From NCBI RefSeq assembly GCF_000712055.1, contig NZ_JOOA01000001.1:744001-808000 (forward strand): a DNA stretch of 64,000 nt, in the 5' to 3' direction. A program made the translations under genes and the position numbers. Below the pieces are notes generated by a model, which did no database searches, was not told where the DNA came from, and worked only from the letters and a program-made list of their open reading frames with translations. Of this stretch, positions 28,561 to 38,303 are shown piece after piece (the first letter of the stretch is position 1; every line of letters begins with the position of its first letter). This DNA comes from Ruminococcus sp. HUN007. Lineage in GTDB: Bacteria > Bacillota > Clostridia > Oscillospirales > Ruminococcaceae.

Positions 28561-28574
28561 TATATTCTTCTTAT

Positions 28575-28603
28575 ATTATACCATTTTTTCAGTACAACTT
28601 CAA
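28575..28603 (-). promoter_or_regulatory. Promoter for giant pilin copy 1
   Basis: Minus-strand TTGAAG (28603-28598), 17-bp spacer, TATAAT (28580-28575), giving a leader of about 140 nt. It lets the duplicate be expressed independently of the pilus operon. Confidence 0.7.
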
Positions 28604-28668
28604 CACCTGAAAAAATACAATCTCAAGGGAAATAAACAGAATGGGTGCACCTCCGGCGTAATTAAATA

Positions 28669-28704
28669 AACAGCCGCGAAGGTTTTTGAACCTCCGCGGC
28701 TGTT
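28669..28704 (-). terminator. Terminator of giant pilin copy 2 / pilus operon
   Basis: Strong stem AACAGCCGCG/CGCGGCTGTT with an inner GGTT/AACC pair, followed on the minus strand by TTTATTTAATT. It closes the operon that starts near 45.5 kb. Confidence 0.85.
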
Positions 28705-28724
28705 GGTAGTTTAATAGATATTCT

Positions 28725-31700
28725 TTAGCCTACAGCCGTAAATTTGAAATTACGTCCGTCACCTCTACCATCCCAGGTATCAAACAGATCCCACTGATTA
28801 TTGACAAATATATCGTACAATCCCTTAGGGAATACTGCTCCACTGAATTTAACTCCCAGGAATGGGGCGAATCTTCCGCCGTCTTCATGTTTACGGAAAC
28901 TCATTCCTCCGCCAATTACTGTACCTTTATCGTTCTTTGGCTGTAAAGGAATATAATTTGTACCATTATAGCCTACTGTCTTCGGAAGGATTGTTAGTAT
29001 ACCGGTTATTCCACTGTATTTATTCTCGTCCTCAGCATCATAGAATGCAAGACCTGAAATATTAGTTACATTTCCACCAATAGTAACATTATTGAAACCT
29101 GCACCTCCGAAAAGATTTGAAACAAGTATTATCCCGCCATCACTCTGTTTATTTCCTCCCAGTATGGTAAGGCTTGGCTTGGTTCCGAAATTACTACAGA
29201 AGTTCTGGAAAGCATTTGTTCCGATAAATGTTACACTTGCAGGAATTGTCAGAGCTCTTTCGCCTGTAACGCCACCGAAGAATCTCGTATTTGCAAATGC
29301 ACTTTCTCCGATTGATTCGATTCCTTCGTTAAGGATTAGCTTACCGCGGTATTTACTGTCATCAGATTCCATGTAACTGAACGACTCTTTACCGATGGTC
29401 TTTACTGTTCCTTCAATTTCGACATCACCGGTTATGCCGGTATAATCTGTACCGAGAGTAAATCCGTCTTTGTCCTTGAACGCGTGATGCTGACTCTTAT
29501 CGCCGTTTTCTGCATTCTTCATGAAGTAATCAGCTATAGTTGTTACATCTCCGCCGATCTTCAGGCCGTTGAAATGTGTTGCGATAAATGCCGGATATTT
29601 TCTCTCTGCTTCACCAAGAGTATGATTATCGACAGTGCCGCTGTAAAGAGTAAGCTTTCCGTTGCCGGTTCCGGCAAACTTGAATGCTGCACGTCCGATT
29701 TTCTTGATTCCGCGTCCGATATAGACATCATCAAACTGAATATGTCCGAATGCATTTTCACCGATTTCCTCAACGGTATTGTCCTGAATAGTCAGGTTTC
29801 CTCCGATAAATGAAAACAGTTCATCTCTTGATACATCCTGCGCATTTTCATCGGTAGTATAGATATTCGACCATTTCCAGTTATTCATGAAATCATTGCT
29901 TATTACTTTGACATTTCCGCCTATCGTTACATTCTTGAATCTTGCATTTGAAAAAATTCCGCGATTGTTCGATCCGCCAAGTGTCAGTTTATTGTTTTCA
30001 CTGTGTGATGATCCGTAGATCTCAAGCGATGGGAAACTGTCACTTATCTGATCACCAAGATCTCGTGCAACGCCCTTGAATGCGAAATTTCCAATGTAAG
30101 TAACTGTTGAAGGAATAACAATTTTTCTGTCGTCTTTTTCTATATTGTTTCCTGAATACAGACCGCCGCATCCGCTGAATGCACTCTGTCCGATATGTTC
30201 AACTGTGCTGCCCAGCTTAAGTACGCCGTCAAAATTATAACAATTCCAGAATGCATCTGTGCCAATCTTTTTAACGCCATCTCCAATAGTAAGGTTTCCG
30301 GTAACATATTCAAATCTGTGCACGTCTCCGTAACCGAAATTATCAGTTGGGTTATTATTCATGAAACCATCAGCAATGCACTCTACATTACCGCCTATTG
30401 TTACATTGTTAAAGTGGGCATGATTAAATATGTCCTTGTCAATCGTTTTATAATTATCATTTACTGATGAGTAACCAAGAATGGTCAGTGAACCGGTATT
30501 GTCTCCGCTCGTTATCATTCCCTGACCAAAGTGCTTGAACGCATACGGCCCAATAGATGTTACTGTTGACGGAATAGTAAGGTCACCGTGGAAATTATTG
30601 CAGGCATTGAATGCATCCGCTCCTATTGTCTGAAGGTTTTCATTAAGAGTAAGTGCTCCGTTAAAACCAGTACATTTTACGAATGCTTCTCTTCCAACTG
30701 ATTTGATACTCTTTCCTATTGTAAGTGAACCGGTCATTCCTGAATAATTATAAGTATTATTTTTAGGATCCATATTATTCATGAATTTATCGCCGATTGC
30801 ATTTACACTTGCTTCCTCTTCCGTTCCGCCGATAACTACATTTTTGAATTTTGCTGAAGGGAATATCGGTTTAGGATCACCGTTTATATCATTAAGAGGA
30901 ATACCGATATATCTGGTTTTTCCGTCAGAAGATGAATCAGAATAACCAAGAACTGTAAGTGTTCCCGGATTATCAGTATTTTCACCGTACTGCTTGAATG
31001 CACATCTTCCAATGCTGGTAACCGTCTTTGGTATTGTAAGTCCGCCGCCGGCTTTTGTACATCTGTTAAATGCATCCTTGCCTATGGTCTTAAGTGTGCT
31101 GCTTTCAAGTTTTACTTCCAGTATACTGTGGTTGTCTCCGAAAGCACGTGTACCAATAGTCTCAATACCGTCAAGGATCTTTAATTCCTGCGTGAAACTG
31201 CTGTAGTTTGAATTGTCATTATTGACCTTAACACCTTCCTTTGTTTCATCATATTTCAGATGCCTGTACACTTTGATATCATCTTCGGAATAACCGGACC
31301 CACTGTCGAACGCTTCATATTTCGTCTGATTGTCTTCAAATGTACTGTCTGTTTCAAAACTTGAATTATAGAATGCAAAATTGCCGATCGTATTTACTGA
31401 ACTGTTTTCACCGCCTATTTCCACTGACTTGAATCTCGCAAATGAGAACAGTCTGTAGCCGATAATATGCTGGTTTCCGTTTGATTCGGAATAGCCTTTG
31501 ATTCTCAGCGTTCCGAGTTTGCTGTCCGGTGCGTTCATCGCAAACTTCTTGAAAGCTCGTCTGTCGATGTTGTGAACAGTCTGAGGGATTGTAATATCAC
31601 CGTACATGTTCGGAAGATTCTCAAAAGCTGAATAACCTATTGTTTCAAGTTTACTGCTGTTCAGAGTAAGCGTTCCGTCAAAGCCGGCATCATTGAATGC

Positions 31701-34700
31701 CTCGCCTTCTATCTCGGAAACGTTACCTGTAATGGTAAGGCTGCCTGTTATTCCGTGATGATCGAAATTAGTGTCATATGAACCATCCGTTCTGCTGAAA
31801 TCTGATTTCATGAAATACTGTCCGATAACATCAACGTTTCCGCCGATTACAACATCACGGTACCTTGCATGATTGAACAGTGTTCCGCCTGAATCCGGCT
31901 GTCCTGAATACTTATTGTCACCAAGATATTTCTTGCCGTTTTCTATTCTTGACGCACCGAAAATAACCAGACGTCCGTTACCGGAACCGGAATTATCAAA
32001 TGCATACGGGCCCATAAAGGTAACTGTAGGTGGAATAGTAAGGCTTCCGAGACTTGATGTTCCGTAGAACGCTTCTCGTTCAATTCGTTCAAGTGAAGTG
32101 TTGCCTTCAAACGTTACATCTGAAGCAATCTTATCACACTTCCAGAACGCATATCTGCCGATACGCTGAACACCTGCCATACCTGTAAGACCTTCAATGT
32201 TCATCTCCTGGAAGGCACTGTTGTCAATTACCTTTACGCTGCTTCCTACAGACAGGGTACCTCTGATCTTTGAGTAGTCGGCAACTACATTTCTTGCTGT
32301 CGCGGAATCCTCACCATCTGAATCAGTATCTGAAGCAGGCAATGGTGTCATATCATGCTTGAATGCATTTACGGATACAGTTTCAACCAGGCCGCCGACC
32401 GACATGCCGTTAAACTTCGAACCATTGAAGATAAATGCGCCGAGAGTTTTGCCTGCTCCGGTTGAACCGGAACCAATAGTAAGTTTTCCTGCATCTGTAT
32501 CAGAAACTGCTGAAGCAAAGTTTTCAAATGCGTAAGGTCCTATTCCTCCTGTTACTGTTTCAGGGATTGTAAGTCCGCCTTTGATCCTTATACAGTTTCT
32601 GAAAGCTTCCGCACCGATTTTTCCAAGATCACTGCTGAGTTTAATGCTTCCGTCAAATCCGGTACAGCCTTCAAATGACTTGATGCCTATCGTCTGCACA
32701 CTGTCAGGAATGTTAAGACCTCCTGTAAATCCGGTACAGCCTTCGAAAGCTTCATTACCTATAAGGCTTAATACCTGATTCTCTGAAAAATCAAGTGTAT
32801 CTGTAAATCCTGAACATTTCTTGAATGCTTCATTGCCGATCTGTGAAACATTATTTCCTATGTTAAGCTTTCCGATAAAATTGCTGTACGGAATCGCTGC
32901 ATCTGATTCCGGAGTTTCTTTTATCGGCTCATTGCTGAATGCATAAGCACCGATATTAACAATTTTACCGCCGACATAAACATTTTTGAAATGTGAATTG
33001 GTGAATATTAAACCGCCAAGGTTAAGGCCGTTATTTGAATCACCCGCATTTACAGTAAGCGAAGGATACTTTGAAGAATCAGTAAGTGCTGCCGCATAAC
33101 TGTCAAAAGCTCTTTCGCCCATACTTGTTACAGTATCAGGAACAACAAGACTTCCCTTAAATCCTGTGCAGTTTTTAAATGCCTTTATGCCTATCTGTTG
33201 AATACTGCTTCCAAGATCAATGCTGCCATTAAATCCTGTACAGCCTTCAAACGTGCTGTTTCCTATTCTCTGAACTGTAGCCGGAACATTAAGATCTCCC
33301 TTTAATCCTGAACACAGTCTGAAAGCTTCGTCACCGATATCAGTCAGTCCGCCTCTTTCAGGAAGGGCATTCGGCAGACTAAGGTTACCGTTAAATCCAC
33401 GACATTCGTTAAAAGCCTGCGTTCCGATGACCTCAGTACCGTCCGGAATAGTAAGACTACCGGTAAATCTGAAGCATCCGCTGAATGCAGAATTATCAAT
33501 TGTTCTGAAGTAACCGCCGTCAGGGAATGTTAGTTTTCCGTCAAATCCGGCACAGTTTTTAAATGCATTTTCGCCGACTCTCGAAACCTTATCGGAAATA
33601 ATAAGATCTCCTCTGAATTCAGTATAAGGATTTTTTCCGTTAAGCGGTGAGTTATCGAACGCCTTGGTATCGATCTCGTCTACGTTACCGCCTATTGATA
33701 CATTTCTGAAGTGGCTGTTTGTAAATATTAAAGATCCAAGTTTAGTTGTATTATCAGCTGTAAAGCTTCCACCGTTTACAGTCAGTGAAGGATACTTCAA
33801 ATGATTATCCTGAGCAGAAGCGTAACTGTCAAATGCATATGGTCCGATAGTCTGTACTGAATCCGGAATAATGAGATCTGCATAAGCATTTTCCCATCCG
33901 CTGAATGCGTTTCCTCCTATAGCTTTGACATTGCCAAGATCAAGTGAAGCAGCTGAAGGATTATCCATAAACGCCTTCGGTTCAATCACATCTACAGCAG
34001 GTCCGAAGCTAAGGCTTCTGAATCTTATTCCATCGAATATGTTTGCTTCGATAACATTGCCGTTAGGTTTTACAGCTGTTGCACCGTTGATCTTAACTGC
34101 CGGACGTTTATCAGCTGATGCATCTGACGCATAATTCTGAAATGCATGTCCTTCAATGCTTATTACTGATTCAGGGATCTCCAGATCGCCTGTCGAGGCA
34201 CTCCAGCCGCTGAACGCACCCGGTCCGATGGTTTTTACGCTTCCAAGGTCAAGCTTACCGCTCATTGTGGTTTTAAAGAATGCGTTTCCCATGATGTGAA
34301 CAACATTCGGACCAAATGTAAGGTTTTTAAAGCTTGCGCCGTCAAATATGGTATGGTTGATCGCCGGTCCATTTTCATGGGCATGAGCGAATTCATTTGA
34401 ATATCCGTTTATTCTGAGTGAACCGTTCAGTTTGAAGTTTTCAAATGCATCAGGTCCGATTTTTGATACGTTTTCCGGTATTGTAAACTCATAATCGCTG
34501 CCGCTTCCGCTGAGTTCTGCTCCTTTAAACGCAAGATTATCAATCGTTTCAAGACTTGACGGAAGTGATACGGTATTAGGTTTCAGATCCCTAAACACAG
34601 ATTTACCGAGAATTGTTACGCCTTCAGATATATTTATGCTTTTAAGACTACTTTTTACATTAGTGTCTGTAAATTTAAGCATACCCTTTATTGTTAAGTC

Positions 34701-37700
34701 TTTTAATTCAGCAGCACTAAAGAAGCCGTTACCATCAAGAGAATGCAATATAGCAGCGGACGAAGGAACATCCTCTATTCCAACAGATTTAACTTTGTAT
34801 GTTTTTCCGTCATTCACATAGTATATTTTTTTATCGTTATAAGTTATACTGTCGGTATTATTCGTACTCCACCGTGAATCAGATCTTTTACTACTGTAAG
34901 TCCAGTATCCTGTTACTGTTGATGGAATAGTCATATTGATGTCGTTACCAATATAAGCAACTAAATATACCATTTCATTATTGTCCAATGATTTCTGTGT
35001 AGAAGTATTACTACCGAAATAAATAAAATCAGGAAACTGCTTAGCTGTAAATTTAAAACCGACTGATTTGGTGATTTTATCAGTGTAGTATACATATATC
35101 ATGCTACCTTCAGCAATAGTTTTTCTGGAACTGAAGTTATCATTAATAAATGTATTTTCCTGACTCTCTGAAGGAGATTTACCGGAATCCAGAAGTGAAT
35201 TATAAAGGATATATTTTTCGGGATCATTAGCTTTATGATTAAGTTCCTTAGAGAAATTGATTAATGTATAATCATCATTACTGCTGATTTTTATTTCATA
35301 ATGAGCATCAACTGATAAATCCATACGATGACTGGAATTTTCAAAACTTGTTACTATTTTACCACCAAAAAACTCACTAATGAAATCATACCATTTCTTT
35401 TCATTAATGTCATGTATTTCAGTAAGTGAACTTAACTGCGTTTTAACATCAAAAAGCTTAATGTCTCTTGAACTGCCATCGCCGTCAATATAAAGCTTCA
35501 CTACTGCTTCAGACGCAGAACTGTTGACCTTTTTTAAAAGGGTATTTTCTGCTGTGGCTCCAAGATACTTCGTACTGTCATTTGTAGTCAGATACCATCC
35601 GTCTTCCGAATCACTGGTTTTTCTTTTGAACTGAATTTTAACTGAACCCTCTGATTCAGTTTTAATATTTCCGTAAGCATCACCACTGTTGCTATTTGCA
35701 AGTATTACAACAGGATATTCAATCCACGCACTAACCTTTTTCAGATCAAATTCACTGTCATTTTCTCCGGCATTATACGAACACTTTACCTGATCATTGC
35801 TTATACCTGCTGAGATCATTGCGATCTGCCGGTACTTATAAGTATCAGACACGCCGGTAAGATATACATTATAAAATTTAGTACTGCCGTTATTTACTGC
35901 TTTTACAGAATCTGCAGTTTTTGACGCTGTAAAGTTAGTGTCAGAGCCCAGATAATATCCGTCTTTCTGATCTGTCGATGATGCCGGTTTAAGAATGGTA
36001 TCAGTCGAATAAGTCTTAACAAGTTCTCCTGTTTCATCACGAAGAGTATATATCTGTGATCTTTCAATTACGAGATCGTCAACCGAAAACTTATCACTGT
36101 TTTCAGCCTGCTTATAAGTTATATTGAAATCAGCTTTATTTGGAACAAGCTTTGCGATAACGGTATTATCTTCTTTTATCTCTATTGTTCCATCCGGCTT
36201 TTCTTCCTTTGTGATCTTGTCATTATTGCTGCCGTTATTATCCGGTATATCCGAACCTGGTACTGTTTCCTTGTCATATGGCTTTATCGGATCGCCGTTC
36301 GGGTCTTTGACAGGTTTTCTGTTATCCGGATCAACCACGTCATAATAAGTTGTTTTTTCAACAGTGATATCCTCAAAAATATCATCTGCGTTTTTGTACT
36401 CTGTTTTATCATCATCACTGGTATCATCATCTGCAGGATCATTATCATCATCTGCTGAAGGCTCTTTCGTGATCACAGAGTATTCTTTCTTATCAGGTAC
36501 CAGTATTGCAACAACATCGTTGGTATCATCATCTATGACCTTGATCGTTCCGTCAGCTTCAGGAACTTTTCTGATTTCTACCTCTTCTTCATTGATAACA
36601 GTAATAGGATCGCCGTCAGGATTATCTATTACCTGCTTTACCGGCTTTGTGACAATAATATCCCCTTCTTTTGCTGTTGAAGGTTCAATTTTGTAATCCG
36701 GCTTTCCGTCACCGTTGGCGTCTATTATTTCTTCCTGAGCCCCAGAAACTCCGGCATCTCTTTTTATTGTTTTTATCAGTGTTACCGGTTCGTATTTAAG
36801 AACGCCGTTTTCATAATATTTATTGTATTCCTGGTAAACAACAAGCAGTTCATTTTTCTTACCTGAAAAGAAATCACTTAACAGCTTGTTTTCATTATTC
36901 AAAATATTTTCAAGATTCTGCTTATCATTTATAGCTGTTTCAGAATCACTGTCAGAGAATATTCCGCTCCATGTCATGTTTTTAACTGTTTCTCTCTGAG
37001 CTGGATCTATTAAAACAAAACCATTTTTAATAGTATAGTTTTCATCTGCAGCAGATGACTTTTCAAGATGATCAAAAACAGCAAATGATCCATCATTATA
37101 GTTTACCCTTATCTTAAGTTCGTCTTTAAATTTAGCTTTGCTGACTGAAGTGTCCGGAGCAATGACTATTATACCTGAGTTGTCATTGTTTACATCAGTA
37201 TCAGTCTTAGGAGAGCGCACACTGCCCAGCGGCTGATATCCTGATTTTTTATCAGCTTCTGACATAGTATAACCGATACCTTTGATATTATCATTACGCT
37301 GAACATACCAGTTACCGTCACGCTGGATCCATTCAGTATCACTGTCTTTTACATCTGCTACGCAGTGTGCAGCATGATCATCATAATTAAGTCCTTCAAG
37401 ATAAAGATATGAACCTTCATTACCTTCTGCTGAAGGCCAGTTATCTTTGTTACTGTAATCCGTCTCACTGAGTTCAAGAATCTCCATTCTGTCTTCAAGC
37501 GGATAGTACATGATAAACTTATGGGTACCCGGTTTGTTCTCCGGATCACTGGCATCATAATCTTCGTGGTGATCAACAAGGATCCACTCAACATTCTGCT
37601 CTTTCTTTATACTGCTGACCGTCATTCCGACGATCTTATATTCTGAATTAACGTTTATATCCGATACGACATCATCCACCAGTGCCGGCTGACGTCCGTC

Positions 37701-38279
37701 ATTGTTGTACATATCGAGAAGTTTTTCTATTTCTGTCCTGTATATATCTTCAATTGTACGTCCGGACTTCACATATTCCGAAGTATCGATAAGAGCAGCT
37801 GTAAATTCGTAGGAACTGCTGAGCTGAATGTGCTCGTCGTCCATACAGTCACACTCACACTGCTCGATCTTAACTTTTGCAGTGTTAGGATCTTCCGCAC
37901 TGCCTGGTGTTATAGCCCACTTTACAGTATACTTTCCGCCGTTAGGACAGATACCGGCTGCATCGGTTATTTCTTCTTCAAGACGCAGAAATATACCGTC
38001 TTTATTTTTTACGTCTACTGACGGGGTAAAGCTGTCACTCGCCGCTTCAACCAGCCCCTCCAGTTCATCGTTAAGTTCCGTCACATCATAATATCTCTTC
38101 GAAACGATCTTATACTCCAGATCGTTTACGAAATCATTCATTGTATGCTGACAGTTATTTGATTTTGAACGTTTTAAGTACCCCGAAATATTTGGCACAG
38201 CAATTGCTGCCACTATTGCAATTATGACGAGAACAATTATCACTTCAACAAGAGTGAACCCTTTTCTGGCTCTCTTCAT
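28725..38279 (-). CDS. Giant type IV prepilin-like LRR surface protein (copy 2)
   Basis: About 3184 residues. The start MKRARKGFTLVEVIIVLV carries a prepilin peptidase site (G/F, Glu at +5) and a 20-residue hydrophobic helix. The GTG two codons upstream is rejected in favour of ATG 38279, after a GGGTTGGGGTGCTT leader. The head region (about 30-330) has conserved cysteines in ICPNGG and CECDC. Residues 330-1200 are beta-rich with acidic Asp/Pro linkers around 600-740. From about 1220 to the end run dozens of BspA-type LRRs (GFNGSLTIP..V..IG..AF pattern). It starts 24 bp after the pilB stop, so it belongs to the pilus operon. By analogy with pilin adhesins of ruminal Ruminococcus, it may be a minor pilin or pseudopilin exposing a binding solenoid. 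This role is inferred. Confidence 0.88.
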   Translation of the reverse strand: MKRARKGFTLVEVIIVLVIIAIVAAIAVPNISGYLKRSKSNNCQHTMNDFVNDLEYKIVSKRYYDVTELNDELEGLVEAASDSFTPSVDVKNKDGIFLRLEEEITDAAGICPNGGKYTVKWAITPGSAEDPNTAKVKIEQCECDCMDDEHIQLSSSYEFTAALIDTSEYVKSGRTIEDIYRTEIEKLLDMYNNDGRQPALVDDVVSDINVNSEYKIVGMTVSSIKKEQNVEWILVDHHEDYDASDPENKPGTHKFIMYYPLEDRMEILELSETDYSNKDNWPSAEGNEGSYLYLEGLNYDDHAAHCVADVKDSDTEWIQRDGNWYVQRNDNIKGIGYTMSEADKKSGYQPLGSVRSPKTDTDVNNDNSGIIVIAPDTSVSKAKFKDELKIRVNYNDGSFAVFDHLEKSSAADENYTIKNGFVLIDPAQRETVKNMTWSGIFSDSDSETAINDKQNLENILNNENKLLSDFFSGKKNELLVVYQEYNKYYENGVLKYEPVTLIKTIKRDAGVSGAQEEIIDANGDGKPDYKIEPSTAKEGDIIVTKPVKQVIDNPDGDPITVINEEEVEIRKVPEADGTIKVIDDDTNDVVAILVPDKKEYSVITKEPSADDDNDPADDDTSDDDKTEYKNADDIFEDITVEKTTYYDVVDPDNRKPVKDPNGDPIKPYDKETVPGSDIPDNNGSNNDKITKEEKPDGTIEIKEDNTVIAKLVPNKADFNITYKQAENSDKFSVDDLVIERSQIYTLRDETGELVKTYSTDTILKPASSTDQKDGYYLGSDTNFTASKTADSVKAVNNGSTKFYNVYLTGVSDTYKYRQIAMISAGISNDQVKCSYNAGENDSEFDLKKVSAWIEYPVVILANSNSGDAYGNIKTESEGSVKIQFKRKTSDSEDGWYLTTNDSTKYLGATAENTLLKKVNSSASEAVVKLYIDGDGSSRDIKLFDVKTQLSSLTEIHDINEKKWYDFISEFFGGKIVTSFENSSHRMDLSVDAHYEIKISSNDDYTLINFSKELNHKANDPEKYILYNSLLDSGKSPSESQENTFINDNFSSRKTIAEGSMIYVYYTDKITKSVGFKFTAKQFPDFIYFGSNTSTQKSLDNNEMVYLVAYIGNDINMTIPSTVTGYWTYSSKRSDSRWSTNNTDSITYNDKKIYYVNDGKTYKVKSVGIEDVPSSAAILHSLDGNGFFSAAELKDLTIKGMLKFTDTNVKSSLKSINISEGVTILGKSVFRDLKPNTVSLPSSLETIDNLAFKGAELSGSGSDYEFTIPENVSKIGPDAFENFKLNGSLRINGYSNEFAHAHENGPAINHTIFDGASFKNLTFGPNVVHIMGNAFFKTTMSGKLDLGSVKTIGPGAFSGWSASTGDLEIPESVISIEGHAFQNYASDASADKRPAVKINGATAVKPNGNVIEANIFDGIRFRSLSFGPAVDVIEPKAFMDNPSAASLDLGNVKAIGGNAFSGWENAYADLIIPDSVQTIGPYAFDSYASAQDNHLKYPSLTVNGGSFTADNTTKLGSLIFTNSHFRNVSIGGNVDEIDTKAFDNSPLNGKNPYTEFRGDLIISDKVSRVGENAFKNCAGFDGKLTFPDGGYFRTIDNSAFSGCFRFTGSLTIPDGTEVIGTQAFNECRGFNGNLSLPNALPERGGLTDIGDEAFRLCSGLKGDLNVPATVQRIGNSTFEGCTGFNGSIDLGSSIQQIGIKAFKNCTGFKGSLVVPDTVTSMGERAFDSYAAALTDSSKYPSLTVNAGDSNNGLNLGGLIFTNSHFKNVYVGGKIVNIGAYAFSNEPIKETPESDAAIPYSNFIGKLNIGNNVSQIGNEAFKKCSGFTDTLDFSENQVLSLIGNEAFEGCTGFTGGLNIPDSVQTIGIKSFEGCTGFDGSIKLSSDLGKIGAEAFRNCIRIKGGLTIPETVTGGIGPYAFENFASAVSDTDAGKLTIGSGSTGAGKTLGAFIFNGSKFNGMSVGGLVETVSVNAFKHDMTPLPASDTDSDGEDSATARNVVADYSKIRGTLSVGSSVKVIDNSAFQEMNIEGLTGMAGVQRIGRYAFWKCDKIASDVTFEGNTSLERIEREAFYGTSSLGSLTIPPTVTFMGPYAFDNSGSGNGRLVIFGASRIENGKKYLGDNKYSGQPDSGGTLFNHARYRDVVIGGNVDVIGQYFMKSDFSRTDGSYDTNFDHHGITGSLTITGNVSEIEGEAFNDAGFDGTLTLNSSKLETIGYSAFENLPNMYGDITIPQTVHNIDRRAFKKFAMNAPDSKLGTLRIKGYSESNGNQHIIGYRLFSFARFKSVEIGGENSSVNTIGNFAFYNSSFETDSTFEDNQTKYEAFDSGSGYSEDDIKVYRHLKYDETKEGVKVNNDNSNYSSFTQELKILDGIETIGTRAFGDNHSILEVKLESSTLKTIGKDAFNRCTKAGGGLTIPKTVTSIGRCAFKQYGENTDNPGTLTVLGYSDSSSDGKTRYIGIPLNDINGDPKPIFPSAKFKNVVIGGTEEEASVNAIGDKFMNNMDPKNNTYNYSGMTGSLTIGKSIKSVGREAFVKCTGFNGALTLNENLQTIGADAFNACNNFHGDLTIPSTVTSIGPYAFKHFGQGMITSGDNTGSLTILGYSSVNDNYKTIDKDIFNHAHFNNVTIGGNVECIADGFMNNNPTDNFGYGDVHRFEYVTGNLTIGDGVKKIGTDAFWNCYNFDGVLKLGSTVEHIGQSAFSGCGGLYSGNNIEKDDRKIVIPSTVTYIGNFAFKGVARDLGDQISDSFPSLEIYGSSHSENNKLTLGGSNNRGIFSNARFKNVTIGGNVKVISNDFMNNWKWSNIYTTDENAQDVSRDELFSFIGGNLTIQDNTVEEIGENAFGHIQFDDVYIGRGIKKIGRAAFKFAGTGNGKLTLYSGTVDNHTLGEAERKYPAFIATHFNGLKIGGDVTTIADYFMKNAENGDKSQHHAFKDKDGFTLGTDYTGITGDVEIEGTVKTIGKESFSYMESDDSKYRGKLILNEGIESIGESAFANTRFFGGVTGERALTIPASVTFIGTNAFQNFCSNFGTKPSLTILGGNKQSDGGIILVSNLFGGAGFNNVTIGGNVTNISGLAFYDAEDENKYSGITGILTILPKTVGYNGTNYIPLQPKNDKGTVIGGGMSFRKHEDGGRFAPFLGVKFSGAVFPKGLYDIFVNNQWDLFDTWDGRGDGRNFKFTAVG
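30680..32150. repeat. Long near-identical block shared by the giant pilin genes (copy 2)
   Basis: Partner of 21900-23370. Direct orientation: recombination between the two would delete about 8.8 kb and fuse the genes in frame. Confidence 0.85.
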
Positions 38280-38303
38280 AAGCACCCCAACCCTTTCTGA
38301 TCA

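Noticed and set aside
19117..28603. Shared regulator site suggested by similar promoters at 19117 and 28575
   Set aside because: Similarity is confined to the promoter core and a few flanking bases; too little to claim co-regulation.
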